Assembly: GCF_039539525.1 (NCBI RefSeq)
Contig: NZ_BAABDH010000021.1
Span: 1 to 64,000 of the forward strand
DNA from: Hymenobacter algoricola
GTDB lineage: Bacteria; Bacteroidota; Bacteroidia; Cytophagales; Hymenobacteraceae
DNA length: 64,000 bases
Reading direction: 5' to 3'
Positions 55,154-63,991 of the stretch are shown here, piece by piece. Position numbers and translations under genes: made by a program. The notes under the pieces are model-generated. The model searched no databases. It was not told the origin of the DNA and saw only the letters and a list, made by a program, of their open reading frames with translations. Position 1 is the first letter of the stretch. Each line of letters begins with the position of its first letter.

Positions 55154-57782
55154 TTAGGGGTTCACCTGCACACGCCGGGTCAGGCGCTGGCCGCCGGGGC
55201 GGGTCAGCTCCAGCAGGTAGGTGCCCGCCGGCAGGCCCACCAGCGAGACGCGGGGCTGGGCGCAATGGCCCTGCCGCACGGGTTGGCCGTAGGGCGTGAG
55301 CAGGCGGTAAGTGTAGGTCGCCGCCTCAGCGGCGGGCACGCCCGTCAGCTCGAAGCGCACCTGCGGGCCCTGGGTCGGGTTGGGGTACACGCTCAGGCCG
55401 GCGGCCCGGGGGATTATCGAAAGCTGGTTGTCGCGCACCTGCAGCTGCCCGCCGGGCTGAATATCGAGCTGATCGTACTGCCGCAGGGCCTCGGCTTCGG
55501 CCTGGGTCTTGACGCTGAGCAGGCCCCCGGCCTGGATGCGTACCACGCTGCCGGCCTCGGCCAGCAGCCGCCCGCCGTTTTCCACGTACACCGTGCTGCC
55601 GCTGCCAATTACCAGGGCGGCACCCGTTTCCAGGTGCATCTGCGCCTCCCCGGCCACGGCCAGGTAGGTGTCGTTGATAAAGTCGCGCAGCGGGCCGGGC
55701 GTGGTGCGGTTAGGTGTACCGCTGCGGTTCACCGAAAGGCGGGCTCCGCTCAGTACGTTCACGTCGTAGCCGTTGGTAGTGCCGGGCACAGGGCTCACGC
55801 GCAGGCTGCCGGTCCAGCGGGTGCTGCGGGTGATGTCGGTATCGGTAAAGCTGACCTGCACGTAGAGGCTGCCGTCGGGGCCGGAGCCGGTGAGCTGCAC
55901 CGATACGCCGCTGAGCTGCATAGGAGCCATCCGCTGCTGGCCGGCATCGAAGCTGGGGGTCGATACCAGGGCCGGGTTCGAGTCCATCGCCAGGCGTGTC
56001 GTGGTCGGGGCCGCGGCACCGAGGCGGTAGCGGGCGTCGTTGCCCATGAAGCCGTAGGTGGGCGTGCCGTTGAGGGCCGCGAAGTGGAAGTACTCGTTGG
56101 CGCCACCCCCGTTGGCGGCGGTGGTGTAGTCGATCTGGCCGTCGTAGTCCTTGTCGCCGCGCAGAAACATGAAGTTGCTCTGCCCGCCGGTGGGATTGGC
56201 CGCGCCTTGGCTGAAATCATAAATCAGGTTGCCCCACAGCGCGTTGTTATAGGTGCTGCTCGTGCCGGTGGGGGCCAGGTCGTAGTGGCCGGCGGCCGAG
56301 AGGTACTTCAGCCCGTTGGCCCCCTCATCGAAGCCGTTCCAGCCGGTCGGGTTGTTCTTGTTCTGGCGCATGTCTTCCACGTAGGCCATCATGCCGGCCG
56401 GGATGACGGGCAGGGGCTGGCCGGCCCCGCCCTGGGTCCATTGCCGCTGGTCCCAGATGCTGAGCTTCTGGTGATTTTCCAGCCACAGGTACTGGTAGGT
56501 GCCCGTGGCGGGGTTGTAGGTGTTGGGCAGGCGGATGCGCAGCGCGTCGCCGGTGGTGATGAAGTCGCGCAGGCGGTAGCGCCCCCCCGACACCAGGGCC
56601 GGGGCATCGGTCAGGTCGCCGCTCACGCCGTTGCACTGCAGCGGGGCCCAGCCCAGAAACCACCGCTCCCAGGCGTTGATGCTGCCCGTGGTCATGCTGT
56701 TGCCCGTGGTCACGTAGTACTTGTCGCCGCTCACGCCGTTGTTGCCGTTCACGTGGGGGGCGTAGTAGAGGGTGTGGGCAAACTCGTGGGTGAAGAGCTG
56801 ATGGTCGATTCCCCCTATACCCAGGCACTGGGTGAAGCCGTCGTAGGTGGTCAGCGCCGGGGTGCTGCCGGTGGCCTCGATGAGCGTGTTGTTGGCAATG
56901 GCAGCGTAGCCGCCTCCGCTGCCGATGACGTTTTCCAGGCCATAGGTCAGGCCTGAGTTAGGCCCACCAGTGCCGGGAGAGCCACCGGCGTAGCGCCAGA
57001 TGATGATAGTATAGTCGATCTTATCGTCGGGGGCCGAGAGGCTGTTGTCGCTCAGGTACTGCGGGCGGTTGGTGCGGGCGTCCAGCGCGGCCCGGCTCAG
57101 GCCGGCCATGTGGGCCTGCAGGGCGGGCTCGGTACGGATCCTGTCCATTACCAGGCTGGAGTAGGTATCCCAGCCGGCGTAGTTGAGGCTGTTGGTGGCC
57201 GTCACGTTCACCCGCACCGGGAAGTTGAGGGCCGTCAGCTTGAAGGGCCGGGAATTGAACTGCGACATCTGGTAGTAGAAGTTCGACAGGGTCTGGTCGG
57301 TAGCCGAGGGGCTGAACTGGCTGGCGCTGGTGTAGAAGTTGGCCGCCGCCGAGCGCGGCAGCGACTCGCCCCAGGCCGAACCGTTCAGCGTCTGGGGCCA
57401 GGGGTTTCTAGGGTCGTCGTCGTTGTTGTAAGGGATATTCTGAGCGCTTGGGTCTACAAAATGCTCCACGTTGTCATTGGTGAAGCCGGCATAAATCACC
57501 AATACCCGCAGCTCGCCCCGGGGCGTGAGGGCGACCCCGTTTTCGGAGAAGGCGGAAGCGGCCCGGCCGCTGGCACTGGTGGTAGAGGCCGTGCGGTACG
57601 CTCCGTTGGGGAAGCAGTTGAACACGTTGGAGAAGTTCGCGTACGGGCTGCGGAAGATCATTTCCTGGGCCGTGGCGGGCCGGGCGTAGCCAGCGGCGAG
57701 CAGCACGAGCAACACCCACAGGGCGCGAACGGGAGTGGCCCGCGTTACGCGGGGGGGGGGGGGGGGTAAATTTGATAAGCAT
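55154..57782 (-). CDS. T9SS-secreted M6-like zinc metalloprotease, out of frame at a G16 tract
   Basis: About 865 residues. Signal peptide VRALWVLLVLLAAGYARPATAQ, then an M6 (immune-inhibitor-A-like) domain with DHQLFTHEFAHTLYYAPHV (HExxH), and near the end AGLSVYPNPTQGPQ... LVGLPAGTYLLELTR, a type-A sorting tail. The only ATG downstream of the promoter at 57848-57878 is 57782 (MLIKFT), but a run of 16 C on the coding strand (57766-57751) puts it one base out of frame with the signal peptide; 15 or 18 would restore it. Upstream in-frame TTG 57850 lies in the promoter. Either phase variable or a read error. Confidence 0.85.
57751..57766. repeat. G16 homopolymer in the 5' coding end of the M6 protease gene
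   Basis: Sixteen consecutive G on the plus strand. It sits between the ATG at 57782 and the signal-peptide codons, the classic place for a contingency tract. Such tracts slip during replication and are also the commonest place for sequencing error. Confidence 0.9.
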
Positions 57783-57847
57783 GGGGAAAGGATAAAAGTG
57801 AAAAAATGGGTCAATACGTATTGCAATAGGTAAATCAGGGCAGAACC

Positions 57848-57878
57848 CAAAGGAGAACAATATATTTCAATTGTGCAA
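57848..57878 (-). promoter_or_regulatory. Promoter of the M6 protease operon
   Basis: On the minus strand TTG (57878-57876) is followed after 20 nt by CTCCTTTG (57855-57848), matching TTG-N19-21-TAnnTTTG except the first two bases. Transcription would start near 57840, leaving about 58 nt before ATG 57782. Confidence 0.55.
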
Positions 57879-58060
57879 GTAGTTTTGAGAATAGTGCCGT
57901 TTCGGCCGTAGGCTGATTTTTATCAGCCAGCCGGTTCTTGCGCCCGCCAATCATAACCGGCCGCCCAGCTACTTTTGTGGCACAAGCCGCTGGTTACTTT
58001 GGCGCAGTATCCAGCGCCAAAAATTCGCGCAAGCTGGTACGAAACCGCTTCCTTATAACC

Positions 58061-58262
58061 AACACCTATAGCGGTTTCGTGAACGGTGTACCCGGTCTGA
58101 CGGCTTTTCGCCGTCGGACCGGTCGTCGCTGGCTGCCGATAAATACATCGGGCCTACAACGACCGGTCGGACGGCGGAAAAAGCCGTCCGACCGGAGCGA
58201 ATGCAACCGCTACACTGTTCGCGAAACTGCTATAACACCTAACACCTAACACCTAACATCCA
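58061..58262. repeat. AACACCTA octamer tandem repeat split by the MITE
   Basis: AACACCTA at 58061-58068 and a run TAACACCTAACACCTAACACCTAACATCC right of the MITE (58233 onward). Removing the 164-bp MITE and one TA restores an uninterrupted octamer array, which shows the insertion point. Confidence 0.75.
58069..58232. mobile_element. 164-bp MITE, copy 2
   Basis: Identical over all 164 bases to 20881-21044 and in the same orientation. TA on both sides (58067-58068 and 58233-58234) is the expected IS630/Tc1-type target duplication. No ORF. Located 61 bp before tatD and 290 bp upstream of the M6 protease ATG. Confidence 0.92.
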
Positions 58263-58293
58263 CCATCCATAAACCAACACTCAAAAACCAAAA

Positions 58294-59061
58294 ATGCACT
58301 TCACCGATTCGCACGCCCACATCTACTCCGAACAGTTCAAGCCCGACCGGGACGACGCCCTGCGCCGCGCCTTCGACGCCGGCGTGACGACCATCGTGAT
58401 GCCCAACATCGACCACACCAGCGTCGACGTAATGCTCGAAACCGAAGCCCGCTACCCCGATCGGTGCTTCGCCATGATGGGCCTGCACCCGTGCTCCGTC
58501 ACCAAGGACTTTCAGCGGGAGCTGTACCTGGTGGAGGACTGGCTGAGCAAGCGCCCGTTTGCGGCCGTGGGGGAGTGCGGCCTCGATCTGTACTGGGATA
58601 AAACCCTGCTGGCCGAGCAGCAGGAAGCCCTGCGGGTGCAGATTGCGCTGGCCAAAACCTACAAGCTGCCCCTGGTGCTCCACACCCGCGACGCCTTCGC
58701 GGAAACCGCCGACCTGATCGAAGCCGCCCAGGACGGGACGCTGCGCGGGGTGTTTCACTGCTTTTCGGGTACGCCGGCCGAAGCCGAGCGCGTCATCCGG
58801 CTGGGCTTTAAGCTCGGCATCGGCGGCGTGGCTACGTTCAAAAACGGGGGCGCCGACAAAGTGCTGCCCGGCCTGGACCTGGAGCATCTGCTGCTCGAAA
58901 CCGACTGCCCTTACCTGGCCCCGGCGCCCCACCGCGGCAAGCGCAACGAGCCGTCGTACCTGCCGCTTATTGCCCTGCGCGTAGCCACGCTGCTGGGCAA
59001 AACCGCGGCTGAAGTGGCCGAAGCCACCACCCGCAATGCCCAGGCCCTGTTCAAGCTGTGA
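58294..59061 (+). CDS. tatD: TatD-family metal-dependent DNase
   Basis: 255 residues. Metal ligands: FTDSHAHIYSEQF (HxH), AVGECGLDLYWDK (Glu), LPLVLHTRDAF (His), GVFHCFSGTPAEAE (His) and LLETDCPYLAPAPHRGKRNEPSY (Asp). TatD proteins are 3'-5' exonucleases in DNA repair and turnover. The signal-less protein is cytoplasmic. The 5' leader follows the octamer repeats. Confidence 0.93.
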   Translation: MHFTDSHAHIYSEQFKPDRDDALRRAFDAGVTTIVMPNIDHTSVDVMLETEARYPDRCFAMMGLHPCSVTKDFQRELYLVEDWLSKRPFAAVGECGLDLYWDKTLLAEQQEALRVQIALAKTYKLPLVLHTRDAFAETADLIEAAQDGTLRGVFHCFSGTPAEAERVIRLGFKLGIGGVATFKNGGADKVLPGLDLEHLLLETDCPYLAPAPHRGKRNEPSYLPLIALRVATLLGKTAAEVAEATTRNAQALFKL

Positions 59062-59269
59062 GAATGAAAGCCCGCCGGGGCGAGGAGGCCCGGCGCCGCA
59101 ATCCGGCCTCTGCAGGATGACCAGCGGCTTTGCACCCGGCAGCTTCGGACGTAAGGTACTGCCGGCGCGTATCGGGTAAACCGGGTTTCTTTGCTGCCCG
59201 GGACGGATGGAGTATTTCCCGCCGTTCCTCGCCCCGACAGTCTGACTCCGCTCATTCTTCCCGTTTCCC

Positions 59270-60364
59270 ATGCCTGCTGCCAGCCTTCCCGCCCCCACCG
59301 TTATCCAGAACACCGACCCTGTGCCCGGCCACCGGCCGCCGGCCGCCGTGCTGGTCATTTACACCGGCGGCACGGTGGGCATGGAGTACAACAAGCGCGG
59401 CGAGCTGGTGCCGATGAAGTTTGAGCAGATCCGCAAAAAGATGCCCGAGCTGCGCCAGCTGAACATGAACCTGTCGGTGCTTAGCCTACCCGAGGCCATC
59501 GACTCGTCGAACGTGGTACCGGCCGACTGGCTGCTGCTGGCCCGCATCATCGGCGAGAACTACGCCCACTACGACGGCTTCGTGGTGCTCCACGGCACCG
59601 ATACCATGGCCTATTCGGCGGCCGCGCTGAGCTACCTGCTCGAAAACCTGGGCAAGCCGGTCATCTTCACCGGGGCGCAGGTGCCCGTGGGCCGCATCCG
59701 CACCGACGCCCGCCGCAACCTGATTACGGCCCTCGACATTGCCGCCGCCCGCCATTCCATGGCCGGCACGGTGCGCGTGCCCGAAGTTTGCGTGTTCTTC
59801 AACGACCTGCTTATCCGCGGCAACCGGGCCAAAAAAGTGGAAAGTGAGCAGTACAACGCCTTCCGCAGCGAGAATTATCCGCCCCTGGCCCGGGCCGGCA
59901 TCGAGGTCGCCTTCAACGACAAGCAGATTCTGCTGCTGCCCGGCGGCCCCTTGCGGGTGCACCAGCGGCTCGACGATCGGGTGGTGCTGCTGAAGCTGTT
60001 TCCCGGCATCACCGAGCGGGTGGTGCGGGCCATGCTCGAAATAGCCGACCTGCGCGGCTGCGTGCTCGAAACCTACGGCTCGGGCAACGCGCCCACCGCC
60101 CCGTGGTTTCTCGGCTGCCTGCGCGAAGCCCACGAGCGGGGCGTGCAGCTGCTCAACGTGAGCCAGTGCGAGGAAGGCCGCGTCATCCAGGGGCAGTACG
60201 AAACCAGCGCCCATTTCGCCGGCCTCGGCATCATCGGCGGCGACGACATCACCACCGAGGCGGCCATCACCAAGCTCATGTTTGTGCTGGGCCTGCAGCG
60301 CAGCCCCGCCGAAACGGCCCGCCTGCTCACCTATGATTTACGCGGGGAAATAACGCTGGCCTAG
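59270..60364 (+). CDS. ansA: Type I L-asparaginase
   Basis: 364 residues from ATG 59270. VLVIYTGGTVGMEYN carries the first catalytic Thr (TGGT); VVLHGTDTMAYSAAALSYLLENLGKPVIFTGAQVP carries HGTDTM and the Lys; RTDARRNLITALDIA follows. No signal peptide, so the cytoplasmic type I enzyme hydrolysing asparagine to aspartate and ammonia. Confidence 0.93.
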   Translation: MPAASLPAPTVIQNTDPVPGHRPPAAVLVIYTGGTVGMEYNKRGELVPMKFEQIRKKMPELRQLNMNLSVLSLPEAIDSSNVVPADWLLLARIIGENYAHYDGFVVLHGTDTMAYSAAALSYLLENLGKPVIFTGAQVPVGRIRTDARRNLITALDIAAARHSMAGTVRVPEVCVFFNDLLIRGNRAKKVESEQYNAFRSENYPPLARAGIEVAFNDKQILLLPGGPLRVHQRLDDRVVLLKLFPGITERVVRAMLEIADLRGCVLETYGSGNAPTAPWFLGCLREAHERGVQLLNVSQCEEGRVIQGQYETSAHFAGLGIIGGDDITTEAAITKLMFVLGLQRSPAETARLLTYDLRGEITLA

Positions 60365-60373
60365 CCTTGAGGC

Positions 60374-60404
60374 TTGCGTATCCCGAAATTCGGACGTTAC
60401 TTTG
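60374..60404 (+). promoter_or_regulatory. Promoter of tRNA-Ser
   Basis: TTG at 60374-60376, 20 nt, then TTACTTTG at 60397-60404, 16 bp before the mature tRNA end. Close to the Bacteroidota consensus. Confidence 0.6.
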
Positions 60405-60420
60405 TGCCCGATTGCTGCCC

Positions 60421-60510
60421 TAGAGGGGTGTCCGAGTGGTCGAAGGAGCACGCCTGGAAAGTGTGTATGGCTCAAAAGGTCATCGTGGGTTCGAATCCCA
60501 TCCCCTCTAC
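60421..60510 (+). tRNA. tRNA-Ser (anticodon GGA)
   Basis: Acceptor TAGAGGG (60421-60427) pairs with CCCTCTA (60503-60509). D-arm GTCCGAGTGGTCGAAGGAGC, anticodon stem CACGC/GTGTG with loop CTGGAAA (anticodon GGA at 60456-60458), a long variable arm and T-loop TTCGAAT. The long variable arm and GGA give serine (UCC/UCU). No encoded CCA. Confidence 0.93.
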
Positions 60511-60512
60511 AG

Positions 60513-60547
60513 AAAACCCCCGCCTGCACGCTGCAGGCGGGGGTTTT
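60513..60547 (+). terminator. Terminator of tRNA-Ser
   Basis: A perfect 16-bp stem, AAAACCCCCGCCTGCA with its complement, around a 3-nt loop CGC and ending in TTTT, 3 bp after the tRNA. Confidence 0.92.
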
Positions 60548-60637
60548 ACTTTGTTGGAAGAAGACGGGGCGCTGGGTCAGGCCACCTGCTCATCCCGTAG
60601 CCGGGACTGGGCCGCCTGAGGGCTAACAATAGCTCCC

Positions 60638-61036
60638 CTACCTGCAGGCCCAGGTGCGCGCGGCCTGCAGATCGGTAAATGATTGCAAATCAAAGTGCAG
60701 CTGCTGCTCGGCTGCGGCTTGGGCCTGGCCAATCAGCAGCTTGTTGAGTGGGTCGACGGCCTCGATACGGGCAAACCGCCTCAGGCCCAGTTCGACCAGC
60801 TGGGGAAGGACTTGCGTGGCAATCCACTCCAGGTCCACGGGGCGCACCGGCCCCAGCAGTCTGTCATCCGCAATCCAGCCGGTAATGCCATGCTCACGGG
60901 CCAGCGTCACGCATTCCAGCAGGGCCTGCCGCAGCAAGGAGCTGCTGATAAAGCCTTTCCACTGGGCTTCGATGGCGCGGGAAACGCCCTCGTGTAGGTA
61001 CAGATCCAGATAAGAGTAGGAAACCAGCGGCTGCAT
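60638..61036 (-). CDS. STAS/SEC14-like hypothetical protein
   Basis: 132 residues from ATG 61036 (MQPLVSYSYLDLYLHEGVSRAIE); longer frames upstream look like chance. The sequence (TGWIADDRLLGPVRPVDLEWIATQVLPQLVELGLRRFARIEAVDPLNKLLIGQ) resembles small STAS-like proteins frequent in Hymenobacter-type genomes. Function unknown. Confidence 0.7.
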   Translation of the reverse strand: MQPLVSYSYLDLYLHEGVSRAIEAQWKGFISSSLLRQALLECVTLAREHGITGWIADDRLLGPVRPVDLEWIATQVLPQLVELGLRRFARIEAVDPLNKLLIGQAQAAAEQQLHFDLQSFTDLQAARTWACR

Positions 61037-61260
61037 AGGTAAGTGGTGGTGCGGGGAAGTACTAAGCCAGCAACCAAATACTATGGGCTTTGTTGATGCC
61101 TGACCCGCAAATGTCCTGCCTGCGGCTCCTTCGGCAAGGGCATTCGCTATGCTCTGCCCCAACCGCCAGGCTACTTGCTCGGCTTTGCCGCCGCAACGCG
61201 CCGGGCTGCGTATACCTGGCTGAGTGCCGTGCGCTATCCTCCACACGCTTGACCTTCCCG

Positions 61261-61791
61261 ATGACCGTCCCGCCCCTTGCCGAACTGGAAGCCGTCCTTG
61301 CCGCCAGCGCCCCGCCGGCTGAAAAGCTGCAAAGTGCCCTGGAGCTGGTCGGTCAGTATCTGCGGGCTGACCGCTGCTTTCTGTACGTGCGCGACCCCCG
61401 GCAGGGCCGCGGGCGCATTGCCTTCGTCTGGCGTCTGGACGAGGCCGTACCGGACCCCCGTCACGACTGGCAGAATGATACGGGCGATTTGCCGGCCCAG
61501 GACCCGCTGTTTCGGGCGGCGCTGGCCGCCAGGCCCTCCGTCTTTGTGGACGACGTAACCGAAGCGGGGCCCGAGGTGCTCAACCAGGAATTCGAGCGTA
61601 CCACGTTCGGCCACCGCGCCCTGGTGCATGCCCATATCACCGCCCAAGGCCAGCTGTGGGGTATTCTGCAGCCCTGCATCTTTGGCCACCCCCACCACTG
61701 GACGGCCGCCGAGCGGGACTATCTGAACGCAGCGGTGGGCGTATTTCTGCCCGTCGTGCAGGGATACATGGGCGGGCTCGGCCCGGAGTAA
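61261..61791 (+). CDS. GAF-domain protein
   Basis: 176 residues from ATG 61261 (MTVPPLAELEAVLAAS). Pattern of a GAF domain: LELVGQYLRADRCFLYVRDP, VFVDDVTEA, FGHRALVHAHITAQGQLWGILQPCIFGHPHHWTAAERDYLNAAVGVFLPVVQ. No output domain, so a stand-alone ligand sensor, possibly for a nucleotide or tetrapyrrole. Divergent from the STAS-like gene 224 bp away. Confidence 0.83.
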   Translation: MTVPPLAELEAVLAASAPPAEKLQSALELVGQYLRADRCFLYVRDPRQGRGRIAFVWRLDEAVPDPRHDWQNDTGDLPAQDPLFRAALAARPSVFVDDVTEAGPEVLNQEFERTTFGHRALVHAHITAQGQLWGILQPCIFGHPHHWTAAERDYLNAAVGVFLPVVQGYMGGLGPE

Positions 61792-61801
61792 AGGCTCTCG
61801 G

Positions 61802-62137
61802 TTACCAGAGCCGGGTGTCGTTGATGCCTGGCGGTAGTGGCTGGGTGTCGCCGAAGCCCAGCACGCACCAGCCCGGCTCAACGCCGAAGCTACCGCCCGG
61901 CAGCACGTAGCTGATCCAGCGGGCCGTGGTACGGCCGCTGTACTGTTCGCTCTCGGGCTCAAACTCGCGCAGCAGCAGCGCGTCGCCGACCTGGAAGCTG
62001 CGGTCATTCTCGCGCACGTCGAAGGGCTTGATGCCGGCTTCGACGGCGGCGAAGCAGGCCGGCCAGGTTTTCAGTTCGTGGGTACGGCGTTGGGTCGATT
62101 CGGCAACGGGGCCGAAGAAAGGGGCATTGGAAGCCAT
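61802..62137 (-). CDS. DUF3850 (ASCH/PUA-like) protein
   Basis: 111 residues. RTHELKTWPACFAAVEAGIKPFDVRENDRSFQVGDALLLREFEPESEQYSGR follows the DUF3850 consensus closely (HELKTWP; FEIRxNDRxFxVGDxLxLREYxP). ASCH-like folds bind RNA or act as small enzymes; the role is unknown. Converges on the GAF gene. Confidence 0.82.
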   Translation of the reverse strand: MASNAPFFGPVAESTQRRTHELKTWPACFAAVEAGIKPFDVRENDRSFQVGDALLLREFEPESEQYSGRTTARWISYVLPGGSFGVEPGWCVLGFGDTQPLPPGINDTRLW

Positions 62138-62272
62138 GGCAATTGTTGTTAAAGGGAGTTGAGATAAATGATTATACGGGGTTTGACCTTTATAAAATAC
62201 TGTGGGATAGGTTGGTAATACAAAGAAAACAGGGACTCAAAATCGTCGAAGCGGCTCTCCGGAACTAGCGAG

Positions 62273-63511
62273 CTAGTGCAGGGCGGGTACCGCTTCCGCC
62301 CGCCGGGCAGACTCCGGGACCGAAGCGGCCGGCAGGAAGCGCAGCCGCAGGGCCACGGCTACCATTACCGCAAACAATCCGACGACCACTCCCAGTGCCA
62401 GCCGCAGCGTGACGCTGTCGGCCAGAAAGCCAATCAGCGGCGGCCCCAGCAGAAACCCGCCGTAGCCGATGGTCGAAACCATGCCAATGGCTACGCCCGG
62501 CGCCAGGCCCCGCTGCCGACCCGCCGCACTAAATACCGTAGGCACAATGCCCGACAGCCCCAGCCCAATCAGAAACAGCCCGCCGATACCCACCACCGTC
62601 TGCGGGACCAGCAGCATGCCAAGCAGCCCCACGAAAGCCAGCAGGCCGCCCACGGCCACCACCGGGCGCGGTCCGAACCACAGCACGAGGGCATCCCCAA
62701 ACACCCGTCCGCAGGTCATGGTGAGGGAAAAGGCGGCGTAGCCCAGCGGGGCCAGGGCCGGCGTGGCGGCCGTATCCTGCACCAGATAAATCGTGCTCCA
62801 GTCGGCCATGGCTCCTTCGCCCAGCATGCAGCAGAACGCTACCAGGCCCAAAGCCAGCAGGGCCGGGCGGGGCCACCGAAAGCGACTTCTGCGGGTGGGC
62901 TCGGTGGTGGGTTCCGCAGCCGGCGCATCCGGGAGCAGGCTCGGTGCCACGGCCAGCACCAGCAGCAGGCTCCCGGCAGAAAAACCCAGCAGGTGAGGGC
63001 CGAAGCCCAACGCCAGCCGGGCGCTCAAAGCTCCCGCCCCGGCCCCCAGCATGCCGCCAAAGCTGAACGCGGCGTGAAACGACGACATAATAGGCTGCGC
63101 CTGCTGCTGCTCAACCTGCAGGGCCTGGCTGTTCATGGCCACGTCGAGCAGGCCGGTAGCCGCCCCCAGCAGCAGAAACAGCGTCATTACCTGCGCCGGC
63201 GTATGCAGCAGGGCCATGCCCGGAATCAGGCCGCAGAAGCCCAGCGCCCCGATGGTAGTAAGGCGGGCGCTGCCCAGGCGCTGGATCAGCCAGCCGGCCA
63301 GGGGCATGGCGACCCACGCACCCATGGCGTTGCAGAACAATACCTGGCCCAGGCCGCGGTGGGTGAGGCCGTAGCGGTTCTCCAACTCGGGCAGCCGGGC
63401 CGCCCAGTTGGCAAACAGCAGGCCGTGCAGGAAGAAAATCAGCATGACGGCCACGCGGGCCGGGTGCGGCAACTGCCGCACATCAGGGAAGCGGGAAAGC
63501 AGCTGAGGCAT
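62273..63511 (-). CDS. MFS transporter (YbjJ-like)
   Basis: 412 residues, 12 hydrophobic segments. FLHGLLFANWAARLPELENRYGL and LLLGAATGLLDVAMNSQALQVEQQ recall the YbjJ/FucP-like group of MFS proteins with a central soluble loop (PAAEPTTEPTRRSRFRWPR). Substrate unknown. Promoter box at 63534-63541. Confidence 0.88.
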   Translation of the reverse strand: MPQLLSRFPDVRQLPHPARVAVMLIFFLHGLLFANWAARLPELENRYGLTHRGLGQVLFCNAMGAWVAMPLAGWLIQRLGSARLTTIGALGFCGLIPGMALLHTPAQVMTLFLLLGAATGLLDVAMNSQALQVEQQQAQPIMSSFHAAFSFGGMLGAGAGALSARLALGFGPHLLGFSAGSLLLVLAVAPSLLPDAPAAEPTTEPTRRSRFRWPRPALLALGLVAFCCMLGEGAMADWSTIYLVQDTAATPALAPLGYAAFSLTMTCGRVFGDALVLWFGPRPVVAVGGLLAFVGLLGMLLVPQTVVGIGGLFLIGLGLSGIVPTVFSAAGRQRGLAPGVAIGMVSTIGYGGFLLGPPLIGFLADSVTLRLALGVVVGLFAVMVAVALRLRFLPAASVPESARRAEAVPALH

Positions 63512-63533
63512 AACGTAACAAGAATGGAAACAG

Positions 63534-63541
63534 CAAAATTA
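63534..63541 (-). promoter_or_regulatory. TAATTTTG -7 box of the MFS gene
   Basis: A perfect TAnnTTTG on the minus strand 22 bp before the ATG at 63511, no clear -33 TTG. Confidence 0.5.
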
Positions 63542-63695
63542 CGCTCTGGCCGCTCCTTTGGCTACCAGCTCTCTGCTCATTTATGATGCTGTGTTGCGTA
63601 TTTTTAAGCCATCATAATCCTGCAAACGATTGTTTGAGCATTATAATTCGTTGGCTGTAGTGGCAAGACCTCAACGCGGGCTTGCTGGGGTAGGG

Positions 63696-63735
63696 GCATA
63701 AAAAAAGCCGCCCCACCCGGAACGACTTTTAGTGG
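63696..63735 (-). terminator. Possible terminator of the right-edge small gene
   Basis: On the minus strand AAGTCG pairs with CGGCTT (one G-T pair) around a GC-rich loop and is followed by seven T. It lies ~75 bp after the stop of the 52-residue frame at 63807. Confidence 0.5.
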
Positions 63736-63806
63736 AATCAGAAACCGGAGAAAAATTCCCACCCAACTCCGGTCCGATCCTGGCCGCGGGGGCAAAGCCC
63801 GGGCGG

Positions 63807-63965
63807 TCAGTCCTTGTCGGCTGCCCACACTGAAATGGGGCCGAACGATATATGTATGTTCGTCAGCAGGGGCCAGACCCCGGCAGTCGGAAAAGTCTTG
63901 GTGAAAAAGCCCGCCGTATGCTGTCGGAAGCTCAACCAGGGCAGCAACTCGGTAAGGCGACTCAT
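63807..63965 (-). CDS. Possible small protein of 52 residues
   Basis: From ATG 63965 the frame reads MSRLTELLPWLSFRQHTAGF and ends ISVWAADKD, stop at 63807. A TACCTTTG box (63991-63984) ends 18 bp before the ATG and a terminator-like hairpin follows at 63696-63735, so a complete transcription unit can be drawn. Not recognised; no signal or membrane segment. Too short to call coding from composition. Confidence 0.45.
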   Translation of the reverse strand: MSRLTELLPWLSFRQHTAGFFTKTFPTAGVWPLLTNIHISFGPISVWAADKD

Positions 63966-63983
63966 TACCCAGTTGCTACAATA

Positions 63984-63991
63984 CAAAGGTA
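63984..63991 (-). promoter_or_regulatory. TACCTTTG box near the right edge
   Basis: A perfect TAnnTTTG on the minus strand; the -33 region is outside the window. Points to the 52-residue frame ending at 63807. Confidence 0.45.

Noticed and set aside
57474..57860. Frame reading from ATG 57782 at G16 as a separate 128-residue gene
   Set aside because: After the homopolymer it is an out-of-phase reading of the protease signal region with no domain.
60338..60529. Minus-strand open frame over the tRNA with RGDGIRTHDDLLSH-like text
   Set aside because: This is the well-known shadow translation of a tRNA-Ser gene.
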